18,250 nucleotides of DNA. Origin: an uncultured Hungatella sp. (GTDB taxonomy: Bacteria; Bacillota; Clostridia; Lachnospirales; Lachnospiraceae). The stretch is taken from positions 1 through 18,250 of the forward strand of contig CAJUJV010000077.1 of assembly GCA_910586845.1 (NCBI GenBank), read 5' to 3'. Below the pieces are notes generated by a model. That model searched no databases, was not told the origin of the DNA, and saw nothing but the letters and a program-made list of their open reading frames with translations. A program made the position numbers and the translations under genes. How positions within the stretch are numbered: position 1 is the stretch's first letter; each line of letters starts with the position of its first letter. This document shows positions 1 to 7,555 of this stretch, in pieces.

Positions 1-73
1 GATTCAGTAAAAACGCCGCAGACACGATCAGAGCCATTACTTTGTTCATGATTCTTTTTCGTTCTTTCTTCAT
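1..73 (-). CDS. Start of an unidentified exported protein (partial, runs off left edge)
   Basis: Only the first 24 codons are inside the window. The reading begins MKKERKRIMNKVMALIVSAA and continues FLLN. A basic N-terminus followed by a hydrophobic stretch looks like a signal peptide or lipoprotein leader. A purine-rich site (AAAGGTAGGA) lies just upstream of the ATG at 73. An internal ATG at 49 (MNKVMALIV) is an alternative start and would give a more compact signal peptide. The mature part lies beyond the left edge, so no function can be given. It is separated from the next minus-strand gene by a terminator, so it is probably transcribed separately. Confidence 0.5.
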   Translation of the reverse strand, partial: MKKERKRIMNKVMALIVSAAFLLN

Positions 74-120
74 TTGATTCCTACCTTTCTCTTTATTCCC
101 TTATCTCTCAAGTTTATAAT

Positions 121-129
121 ATTCTACCA
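121..129 (-). promoter_or_regulatory. Possible extended -10 promoter for the left-edge gene
   Basis: Read on the minus strand, this is TGGTAGAAT, which fits an extended -10 (TGn followed by TAGAAT). It lies about 48 nt upstream of the ATG at 73. The -35 region is poor, although a TTGAAA lies nearby at unfavourable spacing. The call rests on sequence resemblance only. Confidence 0.3.
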
Positions 130-186
130 GATATTTCAAGACATGAATCCGTCGAAATAATAGAGAAAAATTTGCATTTTTATTAA

Positions 187-226
187 GGAAAAAGCACAAT
201 ATACAGATTTCCTATATATCGTGCTT
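187..226 (-). terminator. Rho-independent terminator after the 73-aa gene
   Basis: On the minus strand an AAGCAC...GTGCTT inverted repeat (226-221 with 197-192) is extended by weaker A/T pairs (ATATA with TATAT). It is followed directly by a short T-run and then TTAATAAAAATG. It begins about 12 nt downstream of the TAG stop of the 73-residue gene, the usual place for its terminator, and separates that gene from the left-edge gene on the same strand. Confidence 0.6.
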
Positions 227-238
227 ATTGTATCTGTC

Positions 239-460
239 CTATTTAAAAATCCCCTTTATGGTATCCGCAACCCTGGCCACGCTGTCCACCGTCAATTTTG
301 CCTTTACGCCCTCGATTATCTTCATGACCATGTCATCCGGCAGATCAAGTCCGGTTATTTTCTCGATCACCTTTACGGGTTCTTTCTCAAACTGCTCTTT
401 GATGTCAGGATTCCCGGAAATCTCTTCCGCGATCCTGCTGATCTGTTCTTTCATATCCAT
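239..460 (-). CDS. Small helical protein of unknown function (73 aa)
   Basis: A 73-residue protein, acidic and lysine-rich, with no signal peptide or membrane segment, is predicted to be largely alpha-helical. The ATG at 460 is preceded by a near-perfect GGAGGA site 7 nt upstream, and a promoter and a terminator flank the gene, so it is very likely expressed as a single gene. The central part, FEKEPVKVIEKITGLDLPDD (residues 24-43), followed by a helix with VKAKL, resembles short proteins common in Clostridia. It also loosely recalls the C-terminal half of Nif11-type leader peptides. There is no double-glycine cleavage site and no maturation enzyme nearby, so a precursor-peptide role is not supported. 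The function is unknown. Confidence 0.8.
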   Translation of the reverse strand: MDMKEQISRIAEEISGNPDIKEQFEKEPVKVIEKITGLDLPDDMVMKIIEGVKAKLTVDSVARVADTIKGIFK

Positions 461-502
461 CGTTCATTCCTCCGAAATCGATAAGTTTGTTATGGCGGTT
501 TT

Positions 503-531
503 ATTATATAACAGATTTAGACAGGATGCAA
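503..531 (-). promoter_or_regulatory. Sigma-A type promoter of the 73-aa gene
   Basis: On the minus strand there is a TTGCAT -35 (531-526), a 17-nt spacer and a perfect TATAAT -10 (508-503). The expected start of transcription, near 496, gives a leader of about 35 nt that contains the GGAGGA ribosome binding site. The spacing and the perfect -10 make this the best promoter in the window. Confidence 0.6.
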
Positions 532-606
532 TCTCCCCAGTCTCTTTTATGTAGCGCATGAAGAATTAACAGTAAATTCATTTTTATGGCGGACATAAAA
601 CAGAGA

Positions 607-635
607 TTGCTTTCAGCAGTCATATATGCTATACT
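607..635 (+). promoter_or_regulatory. Promoter-like element upstream of the gene remnant
   Basis: There is a TTGCTT -35 (607-612), a 17-nt spacer and a TATACT -10 (630-635) on the plus strand. The first ATG downstream (649) has no ribosome binding site and opens a frame without protein-like content. It may be the original promoter of the gene whose decayed remains follow. Confidence 0.45.
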
Positions 636-694
636 CGTGAAAATAAAAATGTGGTGCAGTATCACAACGGACGCAGGGCACCTGCTCCGCGAAT

Positions 695-1292
695 ATGGAG
701 GTCCGTTTCACCAGGCCGGATTCCGGGGATATGACCCTTACCGACTGCACATATCAAATTTAATGTGACTGTTTCCGGATATGCGAAAAGCGGAGACGGC
801 ACCCTATCCTTCTGTATAAAGGGTGATATGGACACCGCAAAATCCATCGAAGAAGAGATCCGGCGGAAGCAGAGCCTCAGATTTGCCGCCGAGAGGCAGA
901 AACTCTTCAAGGATGGCGAATACACCATCACCCTGACGGAAATCAAAGATGAAGCGAGCAGTGTAAGCTTTTGTTTTGAGTATTCCACCAACGGATCCAC
1001 TCCTGTTTTGAAAGAGCTGTATATCGGCGACACACTGGCCAAGGAGGAACAGTACGAGAAAATGTTCTCCATGGGCGGGGGCGAAATCTACAATCTCGAT
1101 AAAGAGCTGGTCCAGATGATGCGGGATACCCTGCTGGCGGAAGAACCACTGGAGGTTTCCATTGTCTTTGAATACATGCCCAAAGCAGGCGGAGAGTACA
1201 TTCAGACCCCCCAGGCTGTCCTTCCCGGTCGTGCTCCAATAACCTGTCCCAAACAGAAAGCTTGTTTTTCCCCTCCTGCCATGATAGAATAA
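695..1292 (+). pseudogene. Decayed gene fragment, unknown extracellular-type protein
   Basis: The open stretch from the GTG at 765 to 1292 (175 codons) reads like true protein. It has alternating beta-type segments (YTITLTEIKD, VSFCFEY, LEVSIVFEY) and a charged helix around EEEIRRKQ. It has no ribosome binding site at the GTG. Protein-like sequence also continues upstream in another frame (MEVRFTRPDSGDMTLTDCTY from 695) and stops at a TAA near 761. Joining the two frames gives a continuous beta-rich chain, so a frameshift near 755-762 is likely. The N-terminus seems lost, since no start or leader is seen between the promoter-like element and 695. The last ~30 residues are proline-rich, atypical and run into the promoter of the next gene. 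The family is not recognised. A short functional gene with an unusual start is possible but less likely. Confidence 0.4.
1262..1290 (+). promoter_or_regulatory. Promoter of the aldo/keto reductase gene
   Basis: A TTGTTT -35 (1262-1267), a 17-nt spacer and a TAGAAT -10 (1285-1290) precede the reductase gene. The predicted start near 1297 leaves a ~30-nt leader with the AGAAGGG ribosome binding site. The element overlaps the 3' end of the upstream gene remnant, which supports that reading being dead or at least untranslated at its end. Confidence 0.5.
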
Positions 1293-1326
1293 TTTCATAA
1301 AATAATTACAGAAAGAAGGGACTTAC

Positions 1327-2364
1327 ATGACTACCGTTACTTTAGGTTCCACCGGTATCACTGTCAACAAAAACGGCTTCGGCGCCCTGCCGGTTCAGAG
1401 AGTATCCAAAGAAGAGGGAGCGGCTCTCCTCCGAAAGGCTTACGAAGGAGGCATCACCTTTTTTGACACCGCCCGGGCCTACTCCGACAGCGAGGAGAAG
1501 ATCGGCATGGGGCTTGGCGACGTCCGGGACCATATCTACATAGCTACCAAGACCATGTCCACTACCGTGGAAGGATTCTGGAAAGATCTGGAGACCAGTC
1601 TCAGTCTTTTAAAGACAGACCATGTGGACATCTATCAGTTCCACAACCCCTCCTTCTGCCCGAAGCCGGGAGACGGCACCGGACTCTATGAAGCCATGAC
1701 AGAGGCCAGGGCCCAGGGAAAGATCCTTCACATCGGCATCACCAACCACCGCCTGGCCGTGGCGAAGGAAGCCATCGAAAGCGGACTCTACGAGACCCTT
1801 CAGTTTCCTTTCTGCTATCTGGCCGACGAGAAAGATATCGAACTGGTCCGGGCCTGCCGGGAGCATAACATGGGCTTTATCGCCATGAAATCCCTGTCCG
1901 GCGGCCTGATCACCAACGCGGCGGCAGCCTACGCATTTGCAGACCAGTATGACAATGTGCTGCCCATCTGGGGAATCCAGAAGGAATCGGAGTTAAATGA
2001 ATTTTTAGGTTTCATTGACCATCCTGCCTCCATGACTCCCGAGATCCGGGAACTGATCGATAAAGACCGGAAACAGCTGGCAGGAAGCTTCTGCCGGGGC
2101 TGCGGCTACTGTATGCCCTGTCCCGTGGGTATCGAGATCAACAACTGTGCCCGCATGTCTCTGCTTCTGCGGCGGTCCCCGTCAGCCAATCATCTGTCCG
2201 CAAAAGGACAGGAAAAGATGATGAAGATCAAAGACTGCCTCCATTGCAATAAGTGTATGAGCCACTGTCCTTATGGTCTGAACACTCCTGAGCTGCTGGC
2301 CCGGAACCTGAAGGACTATGAGGAGATCCTGGCAGGGAAGGTTATGACGGCCGATAACTTCTGA
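1327..2364 (+). CDS. Aldo/keto reductase with C-terminal 2x[4Fe-4S] domain
   Basis: A 345-residue cytoplasmic oxidoreductase. The N-terminal TIM-barrel shows the aldo/keto reductase catalytic tetrad: Asp47 and Tyr52 (FFDTARAYSDSE), Lys75 (IATKTM) and His106 (IYQFHNP). The C-terminal ~90 residues carry two ferredoxin-like cysteine clusters, CRGCGYCMPCP (Cys256, 259, 262, 265) and CLHCNKCMSHCP (Cys304, 307, 310, 314), each suited to a 4Fe-4S cluster. This fused architecture is common in anaerobic Clostridia. It implies NAD(P)H-dependent carbonyl or sugar reduction linked to electron transfer, but the substrate is unknown. The ATG at 1327 follows an AGAAGGG site at good spacing. The gene stands alone, with its own promoter and the convergent terminator at 2389-2438, so it is probably not part of the mannan operon. 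Confidence 0.93.
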   Translation: MTTVTLGSTGITVNKNGFGALPVQRVSKEEGAALLRKAYEGGITFFDTARAYSDSEEKIGMGLGDVRDHIYIATKTMSTTVEGFWKDLETSLSLLKTDHVDIYQFHNPSFCPKPGDGTGLYEAMTEARAQGKILHIGITNHRLAVAKEAIESGLYETLQFPFCYLADEKDIELVRACREHNMGFIAMKSLSGGLITNAAAAYAFADQYDNVLPIWGIQKESELNEFLGFIDHPASMTPEIRELIDKDRKQLAGSFCRGCGYCMPCPVGIEINNCARMSLLLRRSPSANHLSAKGQEKMMKIKDCLHCNKCMSHCPYGLNTPELLARNLKDYEEILAGKVMTADNF

Positions 2365-2388
2365 TCGTTCTTTCCCCGTATAGGACGC

Positions 2389-2438
2389 AAAAAAACCGGC
2401 AGAAAAACATTTTCCTGTTTTTCTGCCGGGATTTTTTT
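2389..2438. terminator. Bidirectional Rho-independent terminator between convergent genes
   Basis: A perfect 13-bp stem (2396-2408 with 2417-2429; CCGGCAGAAAAAC and complement) closes an 8-nt loop. It is flanked by seven A residues on the left (2389-2395) and seven T residues on the right (2432-2438), so it can end transcription from both directions. It terminates the aldo/keto reductase gene on the plus strand and the long mannan operon, ending with the phosphohexomutase, on the minus strand. Confidence 0.93.
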
Positions 2439-2444
2439 CTGTCT

Positions 2445-4232
2445 CTACTCTCCGGCTATCCGGCGGACCTCCCGGGTAAGACATTCCAGTTTCTCCTGTG
2501 CATCTTCCCGGCTCTCTCCTCTCACTCCCATATAGAATTTCACCTTGGGTTCTGTTCCCGACGGACGGACGCAGCACCACCCCATGTCCTCCAATTCGAA
2601 ATACAGCACATTGGATCTTAAAAGCCCCGTGTCTCTTATCTCTCCTGCGGCCCGGTCCATCACCTTCCCTGTTTCATAGTCCCGGAAGGACTGTACGCGC
2701 CAGGGACCGATCCTTTCCGGCGGATCTTTCCGGATAGTCTCCATCAGCTCCCGGATCTTTGCAGCCCCTTCTATCCCCTTCATGGCAACCGTACACAGAT
2801 CTTCCCTGTAGTATCCGTATTTTTCATACAGCCGGTCCATCTGCTGACATAGCGTGATCCCCTCATGGCGGTAGTAAGCGGCGGCTTCGCAGAGCATGGC
2901 CACGGCAGACACTGCATCTTTATCTCTGGCATGGGTTCCGGTCAGACAGCCGTAGCTCTCCTCATACCCAAATAAAAACTCATGTTCTCCATTTTCTTCA
3001 AAAAGCCGGATCTGTTCTCCGATATACTTAAAACCGGTGAGAGTCTCTATGAGATCTGCACCGTAGGCCCTGGTGATCTCCCGGGACATTTTTCCGGACA
3101 CGATAGTAGTGACCACTGCTCCGTCTGCAGGAAGCCTGCCCAGCCTTTTCTTCTGGGACAGAAGATATTCCAGGATGATCATCCCGGACATGTTGCCGGT
3201 AAACGGCTCATACTCCCCTGTCTGTGTATTTTTCCCGTAGATTCCCAGACGGTCTGCATCCGGGTCGGTGGCCAGGACCAGGTCTGCATCTACTTCTCCT
3301 GCCAGCTGAAGAGCCAGGACAAATGCCTTCTTATCTTCCGGATTGGGATAGCTGACCGTAGGGAAGCCGCCGTCCGGCTTCTCCTGTTCCGGCACCACCC
3401 AGACCTTCTGGAACCCCAGCTCCTTTAAGATTCTTCTCACCGGCAGGTTTCCCGTGCCGTGGAGAGGCGTATAGACGATCTTCAGATCCTTTCCCTGTTC
3501 CCGGATGATTTCCGGGTGAATGGACAGTTTTCTGATCTCCTCTATATACCGGTCGTCGATCTCCCTGCCGATCACCTGGTACAGTCCCTGTTCCCGGGCC
3601 TCTTCCAGGCTCATGGTCCGGGCCTGTCCATAGTCCGTGATCTCACTGACTTCTCTGATGATCTCACTGTCTCTGGGAAAGGTGATCTGGGCGCCGTCCT
3701 CCCAGTACACCTTATACCCGTTGTACTCCGGCGGATTATGGCTTGCCGTCACCACGATCCCTGCCGTACAGCCCAGCTCTCTTAAAGCAAAAGACAGCTC
3801 CGGCGTGGGCCGGAGGGATTCGAACACATAAGCCCGGATCCCGTTGGCGGCCAGACAGAGGGCTGCTTCTTCTGCCAGCTCCGGCGACAGTCTCCTGGAA
3901 TCATAGGCAATGGCGACTCCCTTTGCCTCTCTATGTTCTTTTCTGATGTAATTGGCAAGACCCTGAGTGGCCTTCCGGACCGTATACCGGTTCATCCGGT
4001 TGCTTCCTGCCCCCAGGAGCCCCCGGAGCCCGCCGGTCCCAAACTCCAGCTCTCTGTAAAACCGGTCCGTAATCTCTGCCGCGTCTCCCTTCAGCATCTC
4101 CAGCTCCCTTTTGGTGTCCTGATCGAACACCGGTGACTGAAGCCATGTCTCATACCGCTTCCGGGCCTCTTTTTCCCCTGTTTCCATCCTGTCTCTCTTT
4201 CCCGGGGCCCCGGACTCTGCCTGCCCCGACAC
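2445..4232 (-). CDS. Phospho-sugar mutase (phosphoglucomutase/phosphomannomutase, PgcA-like)
   Basis: A cytoplasmic alpha-D-phosphohexomutase of up to 595 residues, close to Bacillus PgcA in length. Numbered from the GTG start, the family motifs are in order: the phosphoserine loop TASHNPPEYNGYK (Ser164), the Mg-binding loop DPDADR (Asp323, 325, 327), the sugar-recognition loop GYEESYG (Glu424, Ser426) and the phosphate-binding RPSGTEP (556-562). It interconverts hexose 1- and 6-phosphates. As the last gene of the operon, after a GH130 phosphorylase, its likely job is mannose-1-phosphate to mannose-6-phosphate, possibly also glucose-1-phosphate; the motifs do not separate the two. The start is uncertain. 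GTG at 4232 has a GGGAG site only 4 nt away, while ATG at 4187 matches the usual family N-terminus (METGEKEARKRYETW) but has a weak site. Confidence 0.92.
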   Translation of the reverse strand: MSGQAESGAPGKRDRMETGEKEARKRYETWLQSPVFDQDTKRELEMLKGDAAEITDRFYRELEFGTGGLRGLLGAGSNRMNRYTVRKATQGLANYIRKEHREAKGVAIAYDSRRLSPELAEEAALCLAANGIRAYVFESLRPTPELSFALRELGCTAGIVVTASHNPPEYNGYKVYWEDGAQITFPRDSEIIREVSEITDYGQARTMSLEEAREQGLYQVIGREIDDRYIEEIRKLSIHPEIIREQGKDLKIVYTPLHGTGNLPVRRILKELGFQKVWVVPEQEKPDGGFPTVSYPNPEDKKAFVLALQLAGEVDADLVLATDPDADRLGIYGKNTQTGEYEPFTGNMSGMIILEYLLSQKKRLGRLPADGAVVTTIVSGKMSREITRAYGADLIETLTGFKYIGEQIRLFEENGEHEFLFGYEESYGCLTGTHARDKDAVSAVAMLCEAAAYYRHEGITLCQQMDRLYEKYGYYREDLCTVAMKGIEGAAKIRELMETIRKDPPERIGPWRVQSFRDYETGKVMDRAAGEIRDTGLLRSNVLYFELEDMGWCCVRPSGTEPKVKFYMGVRGESREDAQEKLECLTREVRRIAGE

Positions 4233-4263
4233 TGTTCTCCCATATCCGCAGCAATCTCCGGGG

Positions 4264-5277
4264 CTACCGCCTTCCGATCTCTCTGTCGCTCTCCGTCAGC
4301 CTGCTGTGTTCTTTGATATAATCCCCGATCTCATCAGCCCTGGTAAACGCCAGAGCGATATAGCTGTCCGCGGCCCCGTAGTAGATGGCGATCCTGCCGT
4401 CGGATGGATCGCAGATGGTGGCGCAGGGGAAACAGACATTGGGCACAAACCCTTTTTCCTCATACCATTCTTCCGGAGTCAGAAGAAAATTCTCACAGCG
4501 GTACCGGACCACTGACGGATCGTCCAGATCCAGGATGGCGCCTCCGATGCTGTACACATATCCGTTGCAGGTGCTGGTCACGCCGTGATAGAACAAAAGC
4601 CATCCCTCATCTGTCTCGATGGGAGCCGCCCCCCCTCCGATCTTTAAAGCCTGCCACCACTCTTCTCCTTTTCCCATAACATGCCTGTGTCTGCCCCAGT
4701 ATGTCAGATCCGGGCTCTCGCTGAGGAAAATATCTCCGAACGGCGTGTGTCCGCTGTCGCTGGGGCGGGACAGCATCAGGAAGTTTCCTCCCACTTTTCT
4801 GGGAAACAGCACCGCATTCCGGTTAAAGGGCAGAAAAGGATTCTCCAGCCGCTCAAATCTTTTGAAATCACGGGTCCTGGCCATACCGATGGCTGCTCCG
4901 TAAAAGTCCTGGCACCACATCACGTAGTAGGTATCGTCCACCTTGACCAGTCTCGGGTCATAGGCATATCTGGGCATAAATGCCTGCCCGTTTTCATCTA
5001 CAAACCGAATCTTTTCTTCGTCAAAATTCCAGTGAACCCCGTCCCCGCTCCTGCCCAGATAGATATAGGGCACTCCGTTGACCTGTTCTCCCCGGAAGAC
5101 TCCGATAAAGCCATCCTCAAAAGGAACCACTGCCGAGTTAAAGATCCGGCTTACTCCTTTCAGAGGGTTTCTCCCCACAACCGGATTATCCGTGTACCGC
5201 CATATGGGGGCATCCACACATGGTTTTTCCGGCTCCTGCCAGGGCATGTTCTTTATATCTGGTCCAATGATCTTCAT
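4264..5277 (-). CDS. GH130 beta-mannoside phosphorylase (probable beta-1,4-mannooligosaccharide phosphorylase)
   Basis: A 337-residue cytoplasmic enzyme with the five-bladed beta-propeller pattern of GH130 (SRIFNSAVV, YAYDPRLV, NRNAVLFP, GGGAAPI, YYGAAD). The Asp in YAYDPR (Asp107) is the expected catalytic acid. GH130 enzymes split beta-mannosides with phosphate to release mannose-1-phosphate. The length and the neighbouring mannanase, alpha-galactosidase and hexose-phosphate mutase favour a beta-1,4-mannooligosaccharide phosphorylase. 4-O-beta-mannosyl-glucose or beta-1,2-mannobiose phosphorylase remain possible. The ATG at 5277 is chosen because GGGAGGA lies ~11 nt upstream. An in-frame GTG at 5298 would put that site inside the coding region. 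The alpha-galactosidase stop is only 24 nt upstream, so the gene is co-transcribed. Confidence 0.92.
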   Translation of the reverse strand: MKIIGPDIKNMPWQEPEKPCVDAPIWRYTDNPVVGRNPLKGVSRIFNSAVVPFEDGFIGVFRGEQVNGVPYIYLGRSGDGVHWNFDEEKIRFVDENGQAFMPRYAYDPRLVKVDDTYYVMWCQDFYGAAIGMARTRDFKRFERLENPFLPFNRNAVLFPRKVGGNFLMLSRPSDSGHTPFGDIFLSESPDLTYWGRHRHVMGKGEEWWQALKIGGGAAPIETDEGWLLFYHGVTSTCNGYVYSIGGAILDLDDPSVVRYRCENFLLTPEEWYEEKGFVPNVCFPCATICDPSDGRIAIYYGAADSYIALAFTRADEIGDYIKEHSRLTESDREIGRR

Positions 5278-5301
5278 AAATATATGTTCCTCCCTCACTC
5301 A

Positions 5302-7506
5302 TCAACGTTCATAGTTCACAGTAAAATGATACATCTGACTCATAAAGTCTCCCTTCATCGGCTGAACCAGAAATCCTCCGTACATCAAAAGGGCTCCTTT
5401 ATACACCCGTCCGCTTCCTTCCAGACAGTATTCTGCTTCCGGGTCCAGGCCCTTGAGAAACAGCTTTCTGCTGTGCCGGTTGGGCTCCGCCAATACCTGG
5501 ACAAAGGTGACAAGAGCTTCTCTCCGATCCTTAGACACCACTTCCCAGCAGTCGTACCGGCGGTTCTCCGCCCAGGAGGCGATGCGATAGTAGTCTCCTT
5601 CCCGCACAAGCGGCTGGAACCTGTGGTAAGTTTCCACCTGGTTCTGAATCATCTGCTTTTCTTCCTCCGGCAGCTTTGTGATATCCAGCTCATACCCGAA
5701 GGTTCCTGCCATAGCCACATGGCCCCTGGTCCGAAAAGGCGTCATCCTGCCTGTGATGTGATTGGGGCAGGCGCTGACATGAGCTCCTATGGCTCCTAAA
5801 GGATATAAAAGAGCCGTCCCTTCCTGGATAGCCAGCCGCTCCACTGCATCCGTGTCGTCGGAACACCAGATCTGAGGGCTGTAATAGAGCATTCCCGGAT
5901 CAAACCGGGCGCCTCCGCTGGCACAGTTTTCCAGCAGAAGATCAGGAAATTCTTTCATCAGACGTTCCTGCAGCTCATAAACTCCCAGAATATACCGGTG
6001 GAACAGTTCTCCCTGGTGCTCTCTGCCCAGGACGGCACTGCCCACATCCGTCATCTGCCGGTTCATATCCCATTTAACATAAGAAACAGGAGCACTTCGC
6101 AGAATCGCCGCCACCGACTCATACACATAGTCCACAACTTCTGCCCGTGACAGGTCCAGCACATACTGAGCCCGGCTCTGTACCGGTTCCCTGCCGGGAA
6201 GGTGCATGGCCCAGTCCGGATGAGCCCGGTACAGATCGGAATCCGGGGAGATCATCTCCGGCTCAAACCAGATTCCAAAGGAAAGTCCCAGTTTCTCTAC
6301 CTCCTTCACCAGACGGGGCAGACCTCCGGGAAGCTTCTCTTCATTGACAGTCCAGTCACCAAGAGAACCTGCGGGCTTCTCCCTCTTTCCGAACCAGCCG
6401 TCATCCATCACCAACATCTCGATACCCCGCCTGGCCGCCTCCTCTGCGATTTCCAGAAGGCGCCCGGAATCGAAATCGAAATAAGTGGCCTCCCAGTTGT
6501 TGATCAGGATAGGGCGTTTCTTGTGGAGATAATGGCTGCGGATCAGGTGTCCCCGATACAGATCATGGAAAATGTGGGTCATTTTATCCAATCCCTGATC
6601 AGAATAGACACATACCACCTCCGGAGCCGTAAAAGATACTCCCGGTTTCAGAACCCACTCAAATCCTTCCGGATGGATCCCCATGACCATGCGCACATTG
6701 TCAAACTGGCTCACCTCTGCCTCTGCCATAAAATTGCCTGAATAGACAAAATGCATGGCATAGACCTGCCCCCGTTCCCGGCCCGCTCCTTTTTCCATGA
6801 CCGCCAGAAACGGATGATCCTGGTGGCCCGACTCTCCGCGGAAGGAGGACACCAGCTGCTTCCCGAAGGCCAGAGGGCGGCGTATCATATGGCGCTCTCT
6901 GGCCCAGGAACCTCCCAGGGTCAGAAGATCTCCTTCTTCCAGATCCATATCCAGACAGGCTGTCAGCACCTTTTCCAGATACAGCGTCTCCTGCCCCTCA
7001 TTGATCAGCTCAACGCTGCGGATAACAGCGGGGCTGTCCTCGAATACGCTGTAGCGCAGAACGGCTTTCAGCCCCAGCACCTGATCCCGGCAGAAGATCT
7101 CCAGAGTCATGCCTCCTCCGTTTTCCTCATCCCGGCAGAATGTGGCCGGAAGTCCTTTCAGCCCCGGCTTTCCCTCCAGGATCCGATAGCCTTCGTAATG
7201 GAGCTCACAGCCACGGCTGCCGCCGGCTGTGCGCACGTTAAGGCAGCTTTCTCTGTAATCTCCTACTCCCCAAGTAGAGTACTCCCAGAAAAATGCATCG
7301 GCAAAGGAACCTTTTTCCCCGGGATTCCGGGATGGAACAAAGGGGGGCTCCTCTGTTCTCATAAGATATCCGCAGCGGCTGTCGTCGATTGCTTTTCCAA
7401 AGTATACATGTCCCACATACTTTCCGTCTGCTATTCCGATCACATACTCCGTATCCCCGGCAGTCAGCCGGAACAGGCCTTCCGCCTTCAGGTATTCGAT
7501 TCCCAT
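5302..7506 (-). CDS. GH36 alpha-galactosidase
   Basis: A 734-residue protein of typical length for bacterial GH36 alpha-galactosidases (AgaA/MelA/RafA type). An N-terminal beta-sandwich (to ~residue 330) is followed by a TIM-barrel with NNWEATYFDFD (336-346), VMDDGWFG (366-373), GIWFEPEM (411-418), KWDMNR with the nucleophile Asp480, ENCASGGARFDPG (526-538) and CSDDTDA with the acid/base Asp550. It removes alpha-1,6-galactosyl units, here presumably from imported galactomannooligosaccharides. There is no signal peptide, so it acts in the cytoplasm. The ATG at 7506 follows GGAGGAG at good spacing. It lies 49 nt after the stop of the giant gene, with a GC-rich hairpin in the gap, and just before the GH130 gene. 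Confidence 0.96.
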   Translation of the reverse strand: MGIEYLKAEGLFRLTAGDTEYVIGIADGKYVGHVYFGKAIDDSRCGYLMRTEEPPFVPSRNPGEKGSFADAFFWEYSTWGVGDYRESCLNVRTAGGSRGCELHYEGYRILEGKPGLKGLPATFCRDEENGGGMTLEIFCRDQVLGLKAVLRYSVFEDSPAVIRSVELINEGQETLYLEKVLTACLDMDLEEGDLLTLGGSWARERHMIRRPLAFGKQLVSSFRGESGHQDHPFLAVMEKGAGRERGQVYAMHFVYSGNFMAEAEVSQFDNVRMVMGIHPEGFEWVLKPGVSFTAPEVVCVYSDQGLDKMTHIFHDLYRGHLIRSHYLHKKRPILINNWEATYFDFDSGRLLEIAEEAARRGIEMLVMDDGWFGKREKPAGSLGDWTVNEEKLPGGLPRLVKEVEKLGLSFGIWFEPEMISPDSDLYRAHPDWAMHLPGREPVQSRAQYVLDLSRAEVVDYVYESVAAILRSAPVSYVKWDMNRQMTDVGSAVLGREHQGELFHRYILGVYELQERLMKEFPDLLLENCASGGARFDPGMLYYSPQIWCSDDTDAVERLAIQEGTALLYPLGAIGAHVSACPNHITGRMTPFRTRGHVAMAGTFGYELDITKLPEEEKQMIQNQVETYHRFQPLVREGDYYRIASWAENRRYDCWEVVSKDRREALVTFVQVLAEPNRHSRKLFLKGLDPEAEYCLEGSGRVYKGALLMYGGFLVQPMKGDFMSQMYHFTVNYER

Positions 7507-7530
7507 GCTATCTCCTCCGTCTTAGAAATC

Positions 7531-7552
7531 AGGCGCCGCCGAAACGGCGCCT
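7531..7552 (-). other. Intercistronic GC-rich hairpin between giant protein gene and GH36 gene
   Basis: Minus-strand RNA can form an 8-bp stem, AGGCGCCG with CGGCGCCT, around the 6-nt loop TTTCGG. It starts 3 nt after the TAA of the giant gene and ends ~13 nt before the GGAGGAG site of the alpha-galactosidase gene. The downstream sequence (GATTTC) has no T-run, so it is not a classical terminator. A partial terminator, RNA processing site or 3'-end stabiliser inside the operon would all fit. Confidence 0.6.
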
Positions 7553-7555
7553 TTC

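Noticed and set aside
1245..1275. Possible terminator (AAACA...TGTTT) after the gene remnant
   Set aside because: The stem is only 5 A/T-rich base pairs, and the region is better explained as the -35 part of the reductase promoter.
804..1298. Minus-strand open frame (164 codons) opposite the gene remnant
   Set aside because: The plus strand has the more protein-like composition, and the minus frame has no ribosome binding site or terminator.
4681..5799. Plus-strand open frame of 372 codons
   Set aside because: It is antisense to the GH130 and GH36 genes, both of which carry catalytic motifs. It has no initiation signals.
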